From: Agapetus fuscipes
Taxonomy: Eukaryota > Arthropoda > Insecta > Trichoptera > Glossosomatidae
Direction: 5' to 3'
Length of the DNA stretch: 64,000 nucleotides
Assembly (NCBI GenBank): GCA_951799405.1
Contig: OX637332.1
Coordinates: 5,001-69,000, forward strand
Position numbers and translations under genes: made by a program. The notes beneath the pieces are model-generated. The model searched no databases and was not told where the DNA came from. It saw nothing but the letters and a program-made list of their open reading frames with translations. Numbering within the stretch: position 1 is the first letter of the stretch; the number at the start of each line of letters is the position of its first letter. Positions 18,999-28,671 of this stretch are shown one piece after another.

Positions 18999-21900
18999 TC
19001 AGTCGGCTTCTACGGCGGCCGCGGGCCGTCTTCTCCTCTCGCGCTCGGCGTCCTCCTTCTGTCCCATTACGCTCGAGGCGAAGTCCTCCCACGCCCGCCA
19101 GTTATCAGCCGACTGGAGCATTGTCGTCACCACCGCATCCACCTCCAGGTGACTGACCCCGAGAGCAGCCACAAGTGACGCCCTCTCCGTCGCCCAGGCC
19201 GGACACGCTAGCATCGTATGCTCGGCGTCGTCTTCTGTTGCATCGCAGTGCCAGCAGGCTGCGGCTGCTTCTTTGCCTATCCTTTGCAGGAAGTTTCCGA
19301 AGCAGCCGTGTCCACTCAGCAGCTGGGTGAGCCGGTAGCTCAGACCACCATGCTTCCTTTGGCACCAGGTCCTCAGGTCGCTGATAAGTCTGCGCGTCCA
19401 GCGTCCACCAACTGCCGTGTCCCAGCGTTGCTGCCACTGCGAGTATATCGCGTCTCGAGAGGGGTCTTCTAGACCGTCTCTCTTCCGCTCTCTTCTCTCC
19501 TGACGTTCTCGCGCCAGGAGGTGAATTGGAGGTGAAGAAGATAGCACCAGCGCTGCGTCCTCGGAGATCGTGCGATACCCAGAGATAACCCTGAGTGCAC
19601 TCCTCCTCTGCACACTTGCCATCTTCTTCCTGTAGTGCTCAACCTCGAGCGACTTCGCCCAGATGGGTGCCCCATACAAAAGCGTCGAGTGCACCACCTC
19701 GTGCAAAAGTCTCCTTCTGCTCGATTTGGGCCCGCCGACGTTCGGCATGATTCTACCCAGCTGTTGCGCCACCACGCTTGCCTTCGCCGCCGCTAGCTCG
19801 ATGTGTTCTCTGAAACAGAGTCGACGATCAAGTTGGACACCGAGGTACCGCAGGGATTTAACCAGCGGCACCTCAAAGCCCCCCAGCGTCAGTTTTGGCA
19901 GCGCGGGTCGTCGCTTTCGGCTGAACAATACTGCCTCCGTCTTGTGGACTGCAAGTTCCAAGCCGGAACGGTCCAGCCACCGCTTCACCCTGCGGAGGGC
20001 CTCATTCCCCGCGACAGTGATCTCACCGCAAGTCTTGCCGGTGATCATCACAGCGATGTCGTCCGCGAAAGCAACGACGCTAGCACCCGCCGGTAGCTCG
20101 GTTCGCAGCAAACCATCGTACATGACGTTCCACAGGGTCGGTCCCAAGACCGATCCCTGGGGAACACCAGACGTCAGCTGTCGCGTTTCCAAGCCCCCGT
20201 TGGCACCACATCGATACTCTAGCACACGGCCATCGAAGTAATCCTCCAGCATGGCCATGAGGTACTCCGGGACCCGGAAGCTTTCTCTCAGCTCTCTTAG
20301 GATTAAATCCCATCGAGCCGAGTTGAAAGCGTTCCGGATATCCAGAGTCACCAACATGACCTGCCGGTGTCTCTTCACCGACCCCTCCCACGCAGTCCGA
20401 ACGGTGTCCACCACGCGTTCCACGGCGTCCAGGGTTGATCGTCCCGGCCTGAAGCCGTACTGGTGCTCGGAGAGTCCCCCGTCCTCGGATTCGAGGATCG
20501 GGAGAAGCCTTCCAACCATGAGTCTCTCCAGGAGCTTCCCATAGCCGTCGAGCATGCACAAAGGCCTAAAAGATGAGGGTCCATCGGCGACAGCCTTTTT
20601 TGAGACGAGGACTAGCCTCTGCCTCTTCCAGGCGTCGCCAAAATTACCCTCCTCCAAACAGGTATTGTACACATTCAGCAGCACATCAGGAAACTTCCTA
20701 GCCACTACCAGCACGACTTCATTCGGGACGTTGTCCGGTCCAGGTGCCTTCCCGGTTTTGATCCTGGCAGACGCTGCGTCAAGCTCAGCTTGGGAGAAGG
20801 GTTCGAAGTCCGCTCCCGGGGGAGCAGGGCCTCTTGCCGCCCTCCGGTCATGCGCAGGAAAGAGAGCATCTATGACGCTCGTAAGGTTCTGGGGGTCCAT
20901 GAGAAACGGATCCTGATCTCTACCCCGTAGTTTCTGTCGCACAATCTTGTACGGCAGTCCCCAGGGGTCGTGATTCACCGTCTCACACAGTTCTTCCCAG
21001 CACCTTTCCTTGCTGCGCATGATGGCCAGCTTAAGCTCTCGGCGAGCGTCCCGGTACCGTTGAAGGGCACTGTCGTAGGTATCCCCCGATGTCCTTGCCC
21101 GCTGGGCGGCCCGGCGTCTGGCAAGACACGTCGCGCGAAGACTGGCTATGGTGTCTGACCACCAATAGGCCTGCCCCCTCGCGGGATGCTTCGTGCGCCG
21201 GACCATTGCCGCGTCGCAGGCGCGCGTGGTGAGATCGCCAAGGCTCCTCACCTTGCTCGCCGCGCCATCAGCGTCCTCAACCGACGTCTTCAGGTTTTCC
21301 ACCATGACCTCCAGTGTCTCTTGATCCAGAGATCGGAGGCTCCAGCCGCCTATGGTGAAGTTACCGGGTCGTCCTGATCGGGGTCCCCTCTCCAGCGAAA
21401 AAGACACGTACTGGTGATCGCTGTGCGTGTAGTCATTGAGTACACGCCAGCGCTTCACCTGCCCGATTATTTCCTCGCTGGCGAAGGTTACGTCGACAAC
21501 TGAACCCGTGACTCCCCTGCGGAACGTGAACTCCGTGCCCACATTTGCAATGTGCAAATGCAGGCTCGCAGCCACATCGCCCAGGATGGAGCCCCGTCTG
21601 TTGGTTGTCGCCGAGCCCCACTCAGTCGACCAGGCATTAAAATCACCGGCCATGATTATCGGCAACGTGGACGTCCTGACGTCGGTTTCCAGGTCATGGA
21701 GATCGTCGAGGAACCGCTGCAGAGAGACATTTGGGGAGAAGTAGCAGCTGTACATCCTACAGCCTGCTACCTCAATCCAGGTCCATCCTCTGCTGGCATT
21801 TCGATTGCGTCCTGAGACGACCGCCCCCTGCGCCGGAAGAAAAATAGCCGCCACTCCGTCGCCGTCACAGTACCAGCGACTGTTACAGTCACGGTACTGC

Positions 21901-22010
21901 TCCGACACCAGAACAACATCGACCTTCTTCTCCGACGCTACCTGCTGCATCAGGTCCTGGGCCACTTGGCAGTGACCCAGGTTGATTTGCAGGATATTTA
22001 GCGCGGTCAT
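18999..22010 (-). CDS. ORF2 of element B3: endonuclease and reverse transcriptase
   Basis: About 1003 residues from the ATG at 22010, which overlaps the ORF1 stop as ATGA. Domain order and motifs are as in B1 (GDFNAWSTEWGS, SDHQYVSF, FADDIAVM, CWHCDATEDDAEHTMLAC). The endonuclease is expected to nick between T and A of TTAGG and between C and T of CCTAA, as the junctions of all B copies show. It differs from B1 by few residues, for example one Gln/Arg difference near the C terminus. Confidence 0.9.
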   Translation of the reverse strand: MTALNILQINLGHCQVAQDLMQQVASEKKVDVVLVSEQYRDCNSRWYCDGDGVAAIFLPAQGAVVSGRNRNASRGWTWIEVAGCRMYSCYFSPNVSLQRFLDDLHDLETDVRTSTLPIIMAGDFNAWSTEWGSATTNRRGSILGDVAASLHLHIANVGTEFTFRRGVTGSVVDVTFASEEIIGQVKRWRVLNDYTHSDHQYVSFSLERGPRSGRPGNFTIGGWSLRSLDQETLEVMVENLKTSVEDADGAASKVRSLGDLTTRACDAAMVRRTKHPARGQAYWWSDTIASLRATCLARRRAAQRARTSGDTYDSALQRYRDARRELKLAIMRSKERCWEELCETVNHDPWGLPYKIVRQKLRGRDQDPFLMDPQNLTSVIDALFPAHDRRAARGPAPPGADFEPFSQAELDAASARIKTGKAPGPDNVPNEVVLVVARKFPDVLLNVYNTCLEEGNFGDAWKRQRLVLVSKKAVADGPSSFRPLCMLDGYGKLLERLMVGRLLPILESEDGGLSEHQYGFRPGRSTLDAVERVVDTVRTAWEGSVKRHRQVMLVTLDIRNAFNSARWDLILRELRESFRVPEYLMAMLEDYFDGRVLEYRCGANGGLETRQLTSGVPQGSVLGPTLWNVMYDGLLRTELPAGASVVAFADDIAVMITGKTCGEITVAGNEALRRVKRWLDRSGLELAVHKTEAVLFSRKRRPALPKLTLGGFEVPLVKSLRYLGVQLDRRLCFREHIELAAAKASVVAQQLGRIMPNVGGPKSSRRRLLHEVVHSTLLYGAPIWAKSLEVEHYRKKMASVQRRSALRVISGYRTISEDAALVLSSSPPIHLLARERQERRERKRDGLEDPSRDAIYSQWQQRWDTAVGGRWTRRLISDLRTWCQRKHGGLSYRLTQLLSGHGCFGNFLQRIGKEAAAACWHCDATEDDAEHTMLACPAWATERASLVAALGVSHLEVDAVVTTMLQSADNWRAWEDFASSVMGQKEDAERERRRRPAAAVEAD

Positions 22011-23491
22011 CTCCGGAGGCATCGCTTGACAGCAGCGCACTGCGCACTACCGCACCAATGTGCGGACGGCAGTTTTTGCTTTTTACAGGGTGCACAGCAC
22101 AGCGGGCTTTTGCAACCCGCTGAGTTGTGCCCCTCCTCACCACATCGCCTGCACAGGCCTGCGCTCCCGGGCTCCCGCACGTCGCATTTAGCTGCGACGT
22201 GAGAGAACCCAAGACAGCGGAAGCACTGCTTGACCTCCACCTTCTGCCGGATTCGGCATCGGAGGAGGCCAATTGTCAGGCGACCGGTTTGAATCAGGTC
22301 ATCTGCACTCCTCGTCCACGGCACCCTCGCCGTGCACGCAGCTGACCTGTCCTGTCTTGTTCTCAGTGGGAAAACCTCGATTTGTTCGAGGCTCTCCCCC
22401 AGGGCCCGAGACAGGGCTTCTTTGAGGTCCTTGACCTCTACACCCTCGTAGAGGTCCTTGACATAGATGGTCTTTTTAGGGACCCATCTTTTAACTTTCA
22501 TAGAGGGTCCTGCCATCCTTTCGAGAAGTTTCTCCAGAGCAGGTCCCCTGGAGTCTCCCCTCGTCAGGCGTAGCTGCAGGGACCCATTGGCACCTTTCCT
22601 GATGCCCTGGATCCCTGGCAGACCCTCTCGTTCGGACTTGCTGGTTATTCCAACAAGTCCTTTTAGTACCCCTGCAAATGTAGGCGGCTCGTCTGCCCTG
22701 CCGACTGGAGTGACGGTCAGCATTTCAAGTGGCTTCGACTGCCTTTTGACGGCAGTCGAAGTCACCGGGGCCTTTCTCATCTTTTTGTGGGTGACCACGG
22801 TCCATCCCGTAGCCACCTCGTCCACCCGTTCCTTTGGACCGGGAATATGTCTCTGCAGCAGCTCCTCCCGCTGCCTTCCTCGTTTTTGCGGCCGGAGTTG
22901 CGGCTGCTGCTGCTGGGGCTGAGATTGCCACCGCGGCTGCTGCCGTTGTTGCAGTTGCTGCCGTTGTTGCGGCTGCTGCCGTTGTTGCGGCTGCTGCCGT
23001 TGTTGCGGCTGCTGCCGTTGTTGCGGCTGCTGCCGTTGTTGCGGCTGCTGCCGTTGTTGCGGCTGCTGTTTTTGTTGCGGCTGCTGCCGTTGCTTGCGCT
23101 GCCACCCCAGCTCCGGGTCTTGTACGCTGAGGCACTTTGACGACAGTGGTGTCATCGCCGTGCCCTCAGTCTTGGTGCTTCGGTTGTCCGTTTGGCAATG
23201 GACGCTGACGGTTTTTCCGTCATTAAGGCAGTCCATTACCTCCATTGCTATTGTCAGAGCGGCCTGAATTCCTTGTTTTAATGGGACGTGGACATTTGTC
23301 CTACGCGAGATGAAATTATTCAGGCCCTCGAGAGTGTCCAGCAACACTCCCATCCTTATCTCAAAGAAACGATTTTTGCCCCCCCCAGAATCCGTGGGGC
23401 AGCCCGACGATTGCGCGTCGGGAGGGGATTCTCCGCCGCCAGTGGCAACGGTACCCCCCTGAGGTACATGTTTTGAAATCGTACTGTCCAT
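22007..23491 (-). CDS. ORF1 (Gag-like) of element B3
   Basis: An intact protein of 494 residues. The N-terminal region (residues 1-95) contains NVHVPLKQGIQAALTI. A low-complexity stretch of QQRQQP repeats lies at about 130-195. A basic, conserved region follows (KRWVPKKTIYVKDLYEGVEV, VPWTRSADDLIQTG). Three C-terminal zinc knuckles start at about residue 425. In SART-type elements ORF1 carries the RNA to telomeres in the nucleus; that is known of the family and inferred here. Ending at ATGA couples it to ORF2. Confidence 0.9.
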   Translation of the reverse strand: MDSTISKHVPQGGTVATGGGESPPDAQSSGCPTDSGGGKNRFFEIRMGVLLDTLEGLNNFISRRTNVHVPLKQGIQAALTIAMEVMDCLNDGKTVSVHCQTDNRSTKTEGTAMTPLSSKCLSVQDPELGWQRKQRQQPQQKQQPQQRQQPQQRQQPQQRQQPQQRQQPQQRQQPQQRQQLQQRQQPRWQSQPQQQQPQLRPQKRGRQREELLQRHIPGPKERVDEVATGWTVVTHKKMRKAPVTSTAVKRQSKPLEMLTVTPVGRADEPPTFAGVLKGLVGITSKSEREGLPGIQGIRKGANGSLQLRLTRGDSRGPALEKLLERMAGPSMKVKRWVPKKTIYVKDLYEGVEVKDLKEALSRALGESLEQIEVFPLRTRQDRSAACTARVPWTRSADDLIQTGRLTIGLLRCRIRQKVEVKQCFRCLGFSHVAAKCDVREPGSAGLCRRCGEEGHNSAGCKSPLCCAPCKKQKLPSAHWCGSAQCAAVKRCLRR

Positions 23492-23558
23492 TTATTATCC
23501 AAGTATTTAATATAATAATAAATAAATATAATACATAGATACATACATACAGATACGC

Positions 23559-23740
23559 GGTTCGCTTTAGTTAACTTTGCTCTGCCGGCGCCTACCTACT
23601 CTAACCCCACCCGGGGAGCGCGCCTATCTAAGTACCACCCACTAGATTGTCGGCAGACCAAAGCCCCGACACTTGTCCGATTATGAGGAAAAGCATCGAG
23701 AAGCCCCCAAGCCACGACAAGGCCCGAACCATGATGGGGG
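23559..23740 (-). ncRNA. HDV-like self-cleaving ribozyme at the 5' end of B3 (predicted)
   Basis: Numbering from the first base of the element (23740): P1 is C1-A6 (CCCCCA) with U32-G37 (UGGGGG). P2 is 11-16 (GGUUCG) with CGAACC (23564-23559). P3 is 18-20 (GCC) with 28-30 (GGC) around UUGUCGU. P4 is UCUGCCG with CGGCAGA, enclosing about 60 bases. The strand before P2' reads CUAA, the place and sequence of the catalytic C in the HDV antigenomic ribozyme. The string CAUGGUUCGGGCC, UUGUCGU, GGC follows the HDV core closely. P1.1 is weak (one G-C pair), and B has an extra segment of about 40 bases between P1 and P4 compared with C. Confidence 0.72.
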
Positions 23741-23834
23741 AACCTAACCTAACCTAACCTAACCTAACCTAACCTAACCTAACCTAACCTAACCTAACCT
23801 AACCTAACCTAACCTAACCTAACCTAACCTAACC
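23741..23834 (+). repeat. Telomeric repeat array (CCTAA)n, 94 bp
   Basis: Nineteen units between the 5' end of B3 and the poly(A) tail of element C. Confidence 0.97.
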
Positions 23835-24044
23835 TTTTTTTTTTTTTTTTTTTTTTTTTCCTCGGGGGAAAGGAGGAGTGAATCTTCAAAAAGACACCCC
23901 CTGGCCCGTACCAGAGAGCGTGCCAGGTTTGTCAACTGACTAAACACTCCCCCCGAAGCAACTTCACCACACCTCGGAAAGCAGAATTAACCAAAACATC
24001 GAGGTGTGGCTTATCTTACCTTAAGGGTATACTACAAAGTCGGG

Positions 24045-27041
24045 TTACGCGATCTCTGGATTGGGGCGCCTCCGCCTCTCACGCTCGGCCTCCTCCTTCA
24101 CGCCAATAACACGAGAGGCAAAGGCCTCCCAAGCACTCCAGTTCTCTTTGCTGTGGAGCATTGACGCCACCATTTCGCCCACACCCAGGTGATCGGTTCC
24201 GATGGCAGCCATGAGAGACTGCCTCGGTTCCGCCCAGGCGGGGCACGAGAGCAGTGTGTGCTCCGCGTCATCGTTTGACGAGTCGCAGTGCCAGCATGCT
24301 GCAGTTGCTTCTTTGCCAATCCGATGTAGATAGGCACCGAAACAACCGTGTCCGCTCAGCAGCTGCGTGAGCCGGAAGCTCAGGTCGCCATGTTTCCTCG
24401 AGCACCAGGGCCCAAGGTCACCGACAAGCCTGTTCGTCCAGCGTCCCTTGGCTGCCGAACTCCAGCGATCCTGCCACTTCGACATCGTCAAGGCCCTATG
24501 CTGCGGTCCCTTACCTGAATCGTACACCGCTTTGCGCTCCAGCGCCAGCAGGTCTACGGGCGGAGAAGAAGCCAGCACCAAAGCCGCGTCGGCGGAAATG
24601 GTGCGGTAGCCGGAGATCACTCGCAGCGCGCTTCTTCTCTGAACGGCAGCCATCTTCTTCCTGTGCTGTTCTACCTCCAGTGACTTCGCCCAGACGGGTG
24701 CCCCATACAGAAGTATGGAGTGAACGACCTCATGCAAGAGTTTCCTCCTACATGATTTCGGTCCACCCACATTCGGCATGAGCCTTCCCAGCTGAATCGC
24801 CACTCCACTTGCCTTGGCGGCCGCCAGCTCGATGTGTTCTCCGAAGCGAAGACCACGATCGAGTTGGATCCCCAGGTACCGCAGCGATTTCGCTAGCGGC
24901 ACCTCAAAACCCTCCAGCAGCAGCCGAGGCAGAAGAGGTCGCCGCTTTCGGCAGAACAGCACCGCCTCGGTCTTCTGGACTGCGAGCTGCAGTCCGGCTC
25001 GGTCGAGCCATCTCTTGACCCGGCGAAGCGCCTCGTTCCCTGAAATTTCAAGATCACGGGTGGTCTTCCCCTCGATCACTACCGCGATGTCGTCCGCGAA
25101 AGCAACAAGACTCGACCCCTCCGGCATGTCAGTCCGCAACAGTCCATCGTACAGGGCATTCCACAGGGTGGGTCCTAAGACCGATCCCTGCGGGACGCCC
25201 GACGACACCCGTCGCTTCTCTTCCACGCCAGAAGGGCCGTAACGATACTCCAGCGTCCGGCCATCGAAATAGTTTTCGAGCATTGCCATCAGATAGTCTG
25301 GTACCCGGAAGTCCTCTCTCAACGCTCTGAGAACAAGTTCCCATCGCGCGGAGTTGAAGGCGTTCTTGATATCCAGCGCTATCATGACGACCCGTCGGTG
25401 ACTCTTCACCGTGCCCTCCCACGCCCTTCGGATCACACTTACCACGTGACCGACGGCGTCCACCGTAGATCGGCCCCGCCTGAAGCCGTACTGTCGGTCG
25501 GAGAGCCCCCGCTCCGGATCCTCCAGGATGAGCTGTAGTCTCCCGAGCAGGAGGCGCTCAAGGAGCTTCCCGAAGCCGTCCAGCATGCACAACGGCCTAA
25601 AGGAAGAGGGTCCGTCCGCGACCGCCTTTTTGAGAATGAGGACTAGCCTCTGTCTCTTCCAGGAGGCGCCGACTAGGCCCTCTTCCAGGCACTTGTTGTA
25701 CACGTCGAGCAGCACTTCCGGAAACCCCCGGGCCACCAACAGCACGATCTCATTTGGGACCTCGTCAAGTCCAGGGGCCTTACCTGTACCTACCTTCCTC
25801 GCGGCAGCCTCAAGCTCCTCAGCCGTGAATGGCTGGAGATCGGGCGCAGGTGAAGTAGAACGCACAGTTCTCGGCCGACCGTCGTGGCGCGGGAAGAGGC
25901 CATCAATTACAGCGGTCAGGTTCCGGGGATCGCTGAGGTAAGGGTCCAGATCACGTCCCCTCAGTCTCTGTCGCACAATTTTGTACGGCAGACCCCAGGG
26001 GTCCCGATCCACCTCCTCACACAGCTCCCCCCAGCACCTTTCCTTACTGCGCTTGATGGCGCTCTTCAGGGCCCTCTTCGTCGTCCTGAAATCCTCCACT
26101 GCCTGGAGGCTCGTCCAGCCCGAGCGCTGAGCACGACGCCGCGAAGCCAAGCATGACCGACGCAGGCCGGCAATCTCCTCAGTCCACCAATAAACATTTC
26201 GCCTGAGGGAGTGCCCACCGCGCCGGACCATGGAGGCGTCGCAGGCCCGCTCCACCACCACGCTCAGGCTACTTACCTTTTGTTCCGCCCCGGTCGCCGC
26301 CGCGATCTCTCGGCTGCCATCCTCGATGACGGTGAGCAGGGATTCGGGGTCGAGGGAGCGGAGGCTCCATCCCGTAGCGGCGGCCCTCAAGCCGGGGGCG
26401 ACGGCCCGCAGCCCTATCGCCAGAGTGAAGGTCACGTACTGGTGATCACTTTGCGTGTGTTCTGGGAGCACACGCCAGTTCTTCACCCGTCCGATCATTC
26501 CTTCATCAGCGAAGGTTACGTCGATGACAGAACCCGTGGCGCCTCTGCGGAAGGTGAACTCCCCACCGACATTTGCAGGCAGCAAATGTAGGCACGAAGC
26601 CACCTCACACAGGAGAGCACCCCGTCGGTTCGTCACCGGCGAGCCCCAGTCCGTCGCCCAGGCGTTGAAGTCACCCGCCAGCACCACAGGCACCGACGCC
26701 GTCCGGACATCCTCCTCGAGGCGTCGCAGGTCCTCCTCGAACTGCTCAATCGGATGGTTGGGGGAGAAGTAGCAGCTGTAGATTCTACAGCCTGCCACCT
26801 CCACCCAAGTCCACCCGCGAGCAGCGGGGGCAGGAGCACTCCTGGTGACGCACAAGCTCGTAGAGGGGAAGAAGATGGCCGCCGTCCCGGCGCCGTCACA
26901 GTACCAGCGACTGGAACAGTCACGATACTGCTCTGACACCAGGACGACGTCCACCCCCCTCTCTCGCACCACCTGAAACATAAGATCCTGGGCCGCTTGG
27001 CAGTGGCCCAGGTTTATTTGGATTACTTTAATTTCAGACAT
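24045..27041 (-). CDS. ORF2 of element C: endonuclease and reverse transcriptase
   Basis: About 998 residues from the ATG at 27041, overlapping the end of ORF1 by 19 bases. Endonuclease motifs are VIQINLGHCQAAQDL, AGDFNAWATDWGS and SDHQYVTF. The reverse transcriptase has FRPLCMLDGFGKLLERL, QYGFRRGRSTVDA, SGVPQGSVLGPTLW and FADDIAVV. The C-terminal knuckle is CWHCDSSNDDAEHTLLSC. No RNase H is present. Unlike B, ORF2 does not start in an ATGA overlap: the ORF1 stop TAA (27025-27023) lies inside the ORF2 start region. Confidence 0.9.
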   Translation of the reverse strand: MSEIKVIQINLGHCQAAQDLMFQVVRERGVDVVLVSEQYRDCSSRWYCDGAGTAAIFFPSTSLCVTRSAPAPAARGWTWVEVAGCRIYSCYFSPNHPIEQFEEDLRRLEEDVRTASVPVVLAGDFNAWATDWGSPVTNRRGALLCEVASCLHLLPANVGGEFTFRRGATGSVIDVTFADEGMIGRVKNWRVLPEHTQSDHQYVTFTLAIGLRAVAPGLRAAATGWSLRSLDPESLLTVIEDGSREIAAATGAEQKVSSLSVVVERACDASMVRRGGHSLRRNVYWWTEEIAGLRRSCLASRRRAQRSGWTSLQAVEDFRTTKRALKSAIKRSKERCWGELCEEVDRDPWGLPYKIVRQRLRGRDLDPYLSDPRNLTAVIDGLFPRHDGRPRTVRSTSPAPDLQPFTAEELEAAARKVGTGKAPGLDEVPNEIVLLVARGFPEVLLDVYNKCLEEGLVGASWKRQRLVLILKKAVADGPSSFRPLCMLDGFGKLLERLLLGRLQLILEDPERGLSDRQYGFRRGRSTVDAVGHVVSVIRRAWEGTVKSHRRVVMIALDIKNAFNSARWELVLRALREDFRVPDYLMAMLENYFDGRTLEYRYGPSGVEEKRRVSSGVPQGSVLGPTLWNALYDGLLRTDMPEGSSLVAFADDIAVVIEGKTTRDLEISGNEALRRVKRWLDRAGLQLAVQKTEAVLFCRKRRPLLPRLLLEGFEVPLAKSLRYLGIQLDRGLRFGEHIELAAAKASGVAIQLGRLMPNVGGPKSCRRKLLHEVVHSILLYGAPVWAKSLEVEQHRKKMAAVQRRSALRVISGYRTISADAALVLASSPPVDLLALERKAVYDSGKGPQHRALTMSKWQDRWSSAAKGRWTNRLVGDLGPWCSRKHGDLSFRLTQLLSGHGCFGAYLHRIGKEATAACWHCDSSNDDAEHTLLSCPAWAEPRQSLMAAIGTDHLGVGEMVASMLHSKENWSAWEAFASRVIGVKEEAERERRRRPNPEIA

Positions 27042-27886
27042 CTTTGAAAAGCCTCGCATTGTGAACTTCCACACCAGTGCGTGGCCCTATGACCCGCCCT
27101 CGAGCAGGGTGCGCAGTGCAATGCGGCACTACACCCTGCCGCCGCATGCCCCTCCGCTCCGCAGCGCCTGCAGAGCCTTTCGCTCCCGGGCCCCACAACA
27201 CTGCACCGGGATGCAATGTGGGAGAACCCAAGGCAGCGGAAGCACTGCCTCACGTCCACCCTCGGACGCAAGCGGCATCGGAGGAGCCCGATTTCTAGAT
27301 GCCCCTCCCGAATGAGGGCATCTGTCCTCGTTGTCCACGGCACCCTCGCCGTGCACAGGTAGGACCCCCACTGGGTCGGTCTCAGGGGGAGGACCTCGAC
27401 TTCACCGACGTCCCCCCCCAGAGCCCGGCCCAGGGCGGCCCTCACTTCCCCGACCTCTACACCCTCGTAGAGGTCCTTGATGGTGACTGTCCTTTTTGGG
27501 GACAGCCTCTTAACCACCAAGTCAGGCCCAGCGACTTCGGCCAGTAGTCTCTCCAGAGCCGGCCCCCGGGTCTCACCCTTGGCCAGGCGAATCTGAAGCG
27601 AGCCGCCGGCACCCTTTCGGATGCCGTGCACCACTGGCAGGCCTGAGTCTTCCTTCCCCCCCGCAGAAGCCAAGCTTCTGAGGACCCTCGCGTATGAGGG
27701 CGGGTCGTCCGACTTAGTGGCCGGGGAGATGGTAATATTCTCCGCCGGCCTTGATAATCGTTTTTGGTTATTACCAGCTTTTTTATTCTTACTCTTTACC
27801 AGGGTCCATTGTCCTTGTTGCTGCTGCTGTTGTTTCTGCCGCTGCTGCGTCTGTTGTTGCTGCCGCCGCTGCTGCTGCTGCTGCTT

Positions 27887-27918
<32 letters not shown>

Positions 27919-28453
27919 GTTGCTGCTGTTTCTGCTGCTGCTGCGGTCGTTGCCTCTGTGAGTGGTTGATGGGCGGCCGCTGCTCTTGCTGCGAATCCTC
28001 GCTTTCTGGAGGCTTCTTTAGCCTCTTCTTCTTTGGCCGCTTCTTTGGCGGCTCTTGTCGCTTCAGCGGCTCTTGCCGCTTTGGTGATTCCGTCCGCTTT
28101 GACGGCTCCTTGCCTCTTTCTTTCATCGGCGAGGTCTGGCAGTCACCGTCCCGAACATCGCGGATCAGGTCCACGAGGCTGTCCAGGACCGCCTGCAACT
28201 CATTGCTCGCCGTCCCCACTCCTATCTTAATCGGTACATGCACGTTGGTTCGTGTCCCGATAAACTCCTCGACCTTTCGCAGGCCCGTCAACGTCTTGTT
28301 AAGTTTTTTAATAATTTCTTCCATTTCAATCCCACGAGTAGCTAGGGAAATACACGTCCAGCCGACCAGAGCCCCGCTTGGCCGGCTAAGCCTGAATACT
28401 TGGAGGTTTCGGCAGGTACCTCCAAGGGAACGTTCACGACTGCATTGATGCAT
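27023..28453 (-). CDS. ORF1 (Gag-like) of element C
   Basis: 476 residues from the ATG at 28453. A conserved N-terminal stretch (NVHVPIKIGV, residues 68-77) matches that of B. A basic Lys/Pro/Arg/Glu region and a long Gln tract (encoded by CAG/CTG-type triplets, about 27810-27960) follow. Then come the conserved basic core (IKDLYEGVEVGEVRAAL, VPWTTRTDALIREG) and three zinc knuckles starting with CFRCLGFSHIASRC. An internal ATG at MEEIIKKLNK could also be used. The role is RNA binding and telomere delivery, inferred from the family. Confidence 0.88.
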
Positions 28454-28534
28454 GCATTATTAGTGCATGATCATTTAACGTCACTGCAGCCACACACCCA
28501 TCGGCACGTTGCCTCTACACCTTGGGTTTTGACG

Positions 28535-28671
28535 GGTTCGCTTTAGTTAAGTCTGCCGACGCCTATCCTACCACCCACCCAGGATACGCGCCTATCTAAG
28601 TACCACCCACTAGATTTTTTCGGCAGACCGTAAGCCCCCTAGCCACAACAAGGCCCGAACCATGAAGGGGG
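28535..28671 (-). ncRNA. HDV-like self-cleaving ribozyme at the 5' end of C (predicted)
   Basis: From 28671: P1 is CCCCCU with AGGGGG. The sixth pair is U-A, against A-U in B, a compensatory change. P2 is GGUUCG with CGAACC (28540-28535). P3 is GCC with GGC around UUGUUGU. P4 is a perfect 9-bp GUCUGCCGA with UCGGCAGAC. J4/2 is UUAACUAAAG with the expected CUAA. C lacks the extra ~40-base segment seen in B, so it is the more compact and clearer fold. Cleavage would be at the element's first base. Confidence 0.75.

Larger units (their letters stand above)
18731..23740 (-). mobile_element. Element B3: full-length, apparently intact SART-like retrotransposon
   Basis: Both ORFs are open, the leader and ribozyme fold are complete, and the poly(A) (T run 18731-18741) abuts CCTAACC. 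It is nearly identical to B1 and B2. Of the B copies in the window it is the only one without a visible defect and so the best candidate for a mobile or recently mobile copy. Confidence 0.9.
23835..28671 (-). mobile_element. Element C: full-length SART-like element, diverged relative of B
   Basis: Same orientation, junction chemistry (GGTT|CCCCC at 28671; CCTAACC|T-run 23835-23859) and gene order as B. The proteins are clearly diverged and the 3' UTR is unrelated by eye. The leader keeps the ribozyme core and a shared block containing CTATCTAAGTACCACCCACT. Both ORFs are open. C and B are therefore two families sharing the same target and 5' processing. Confidence 0.88.
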
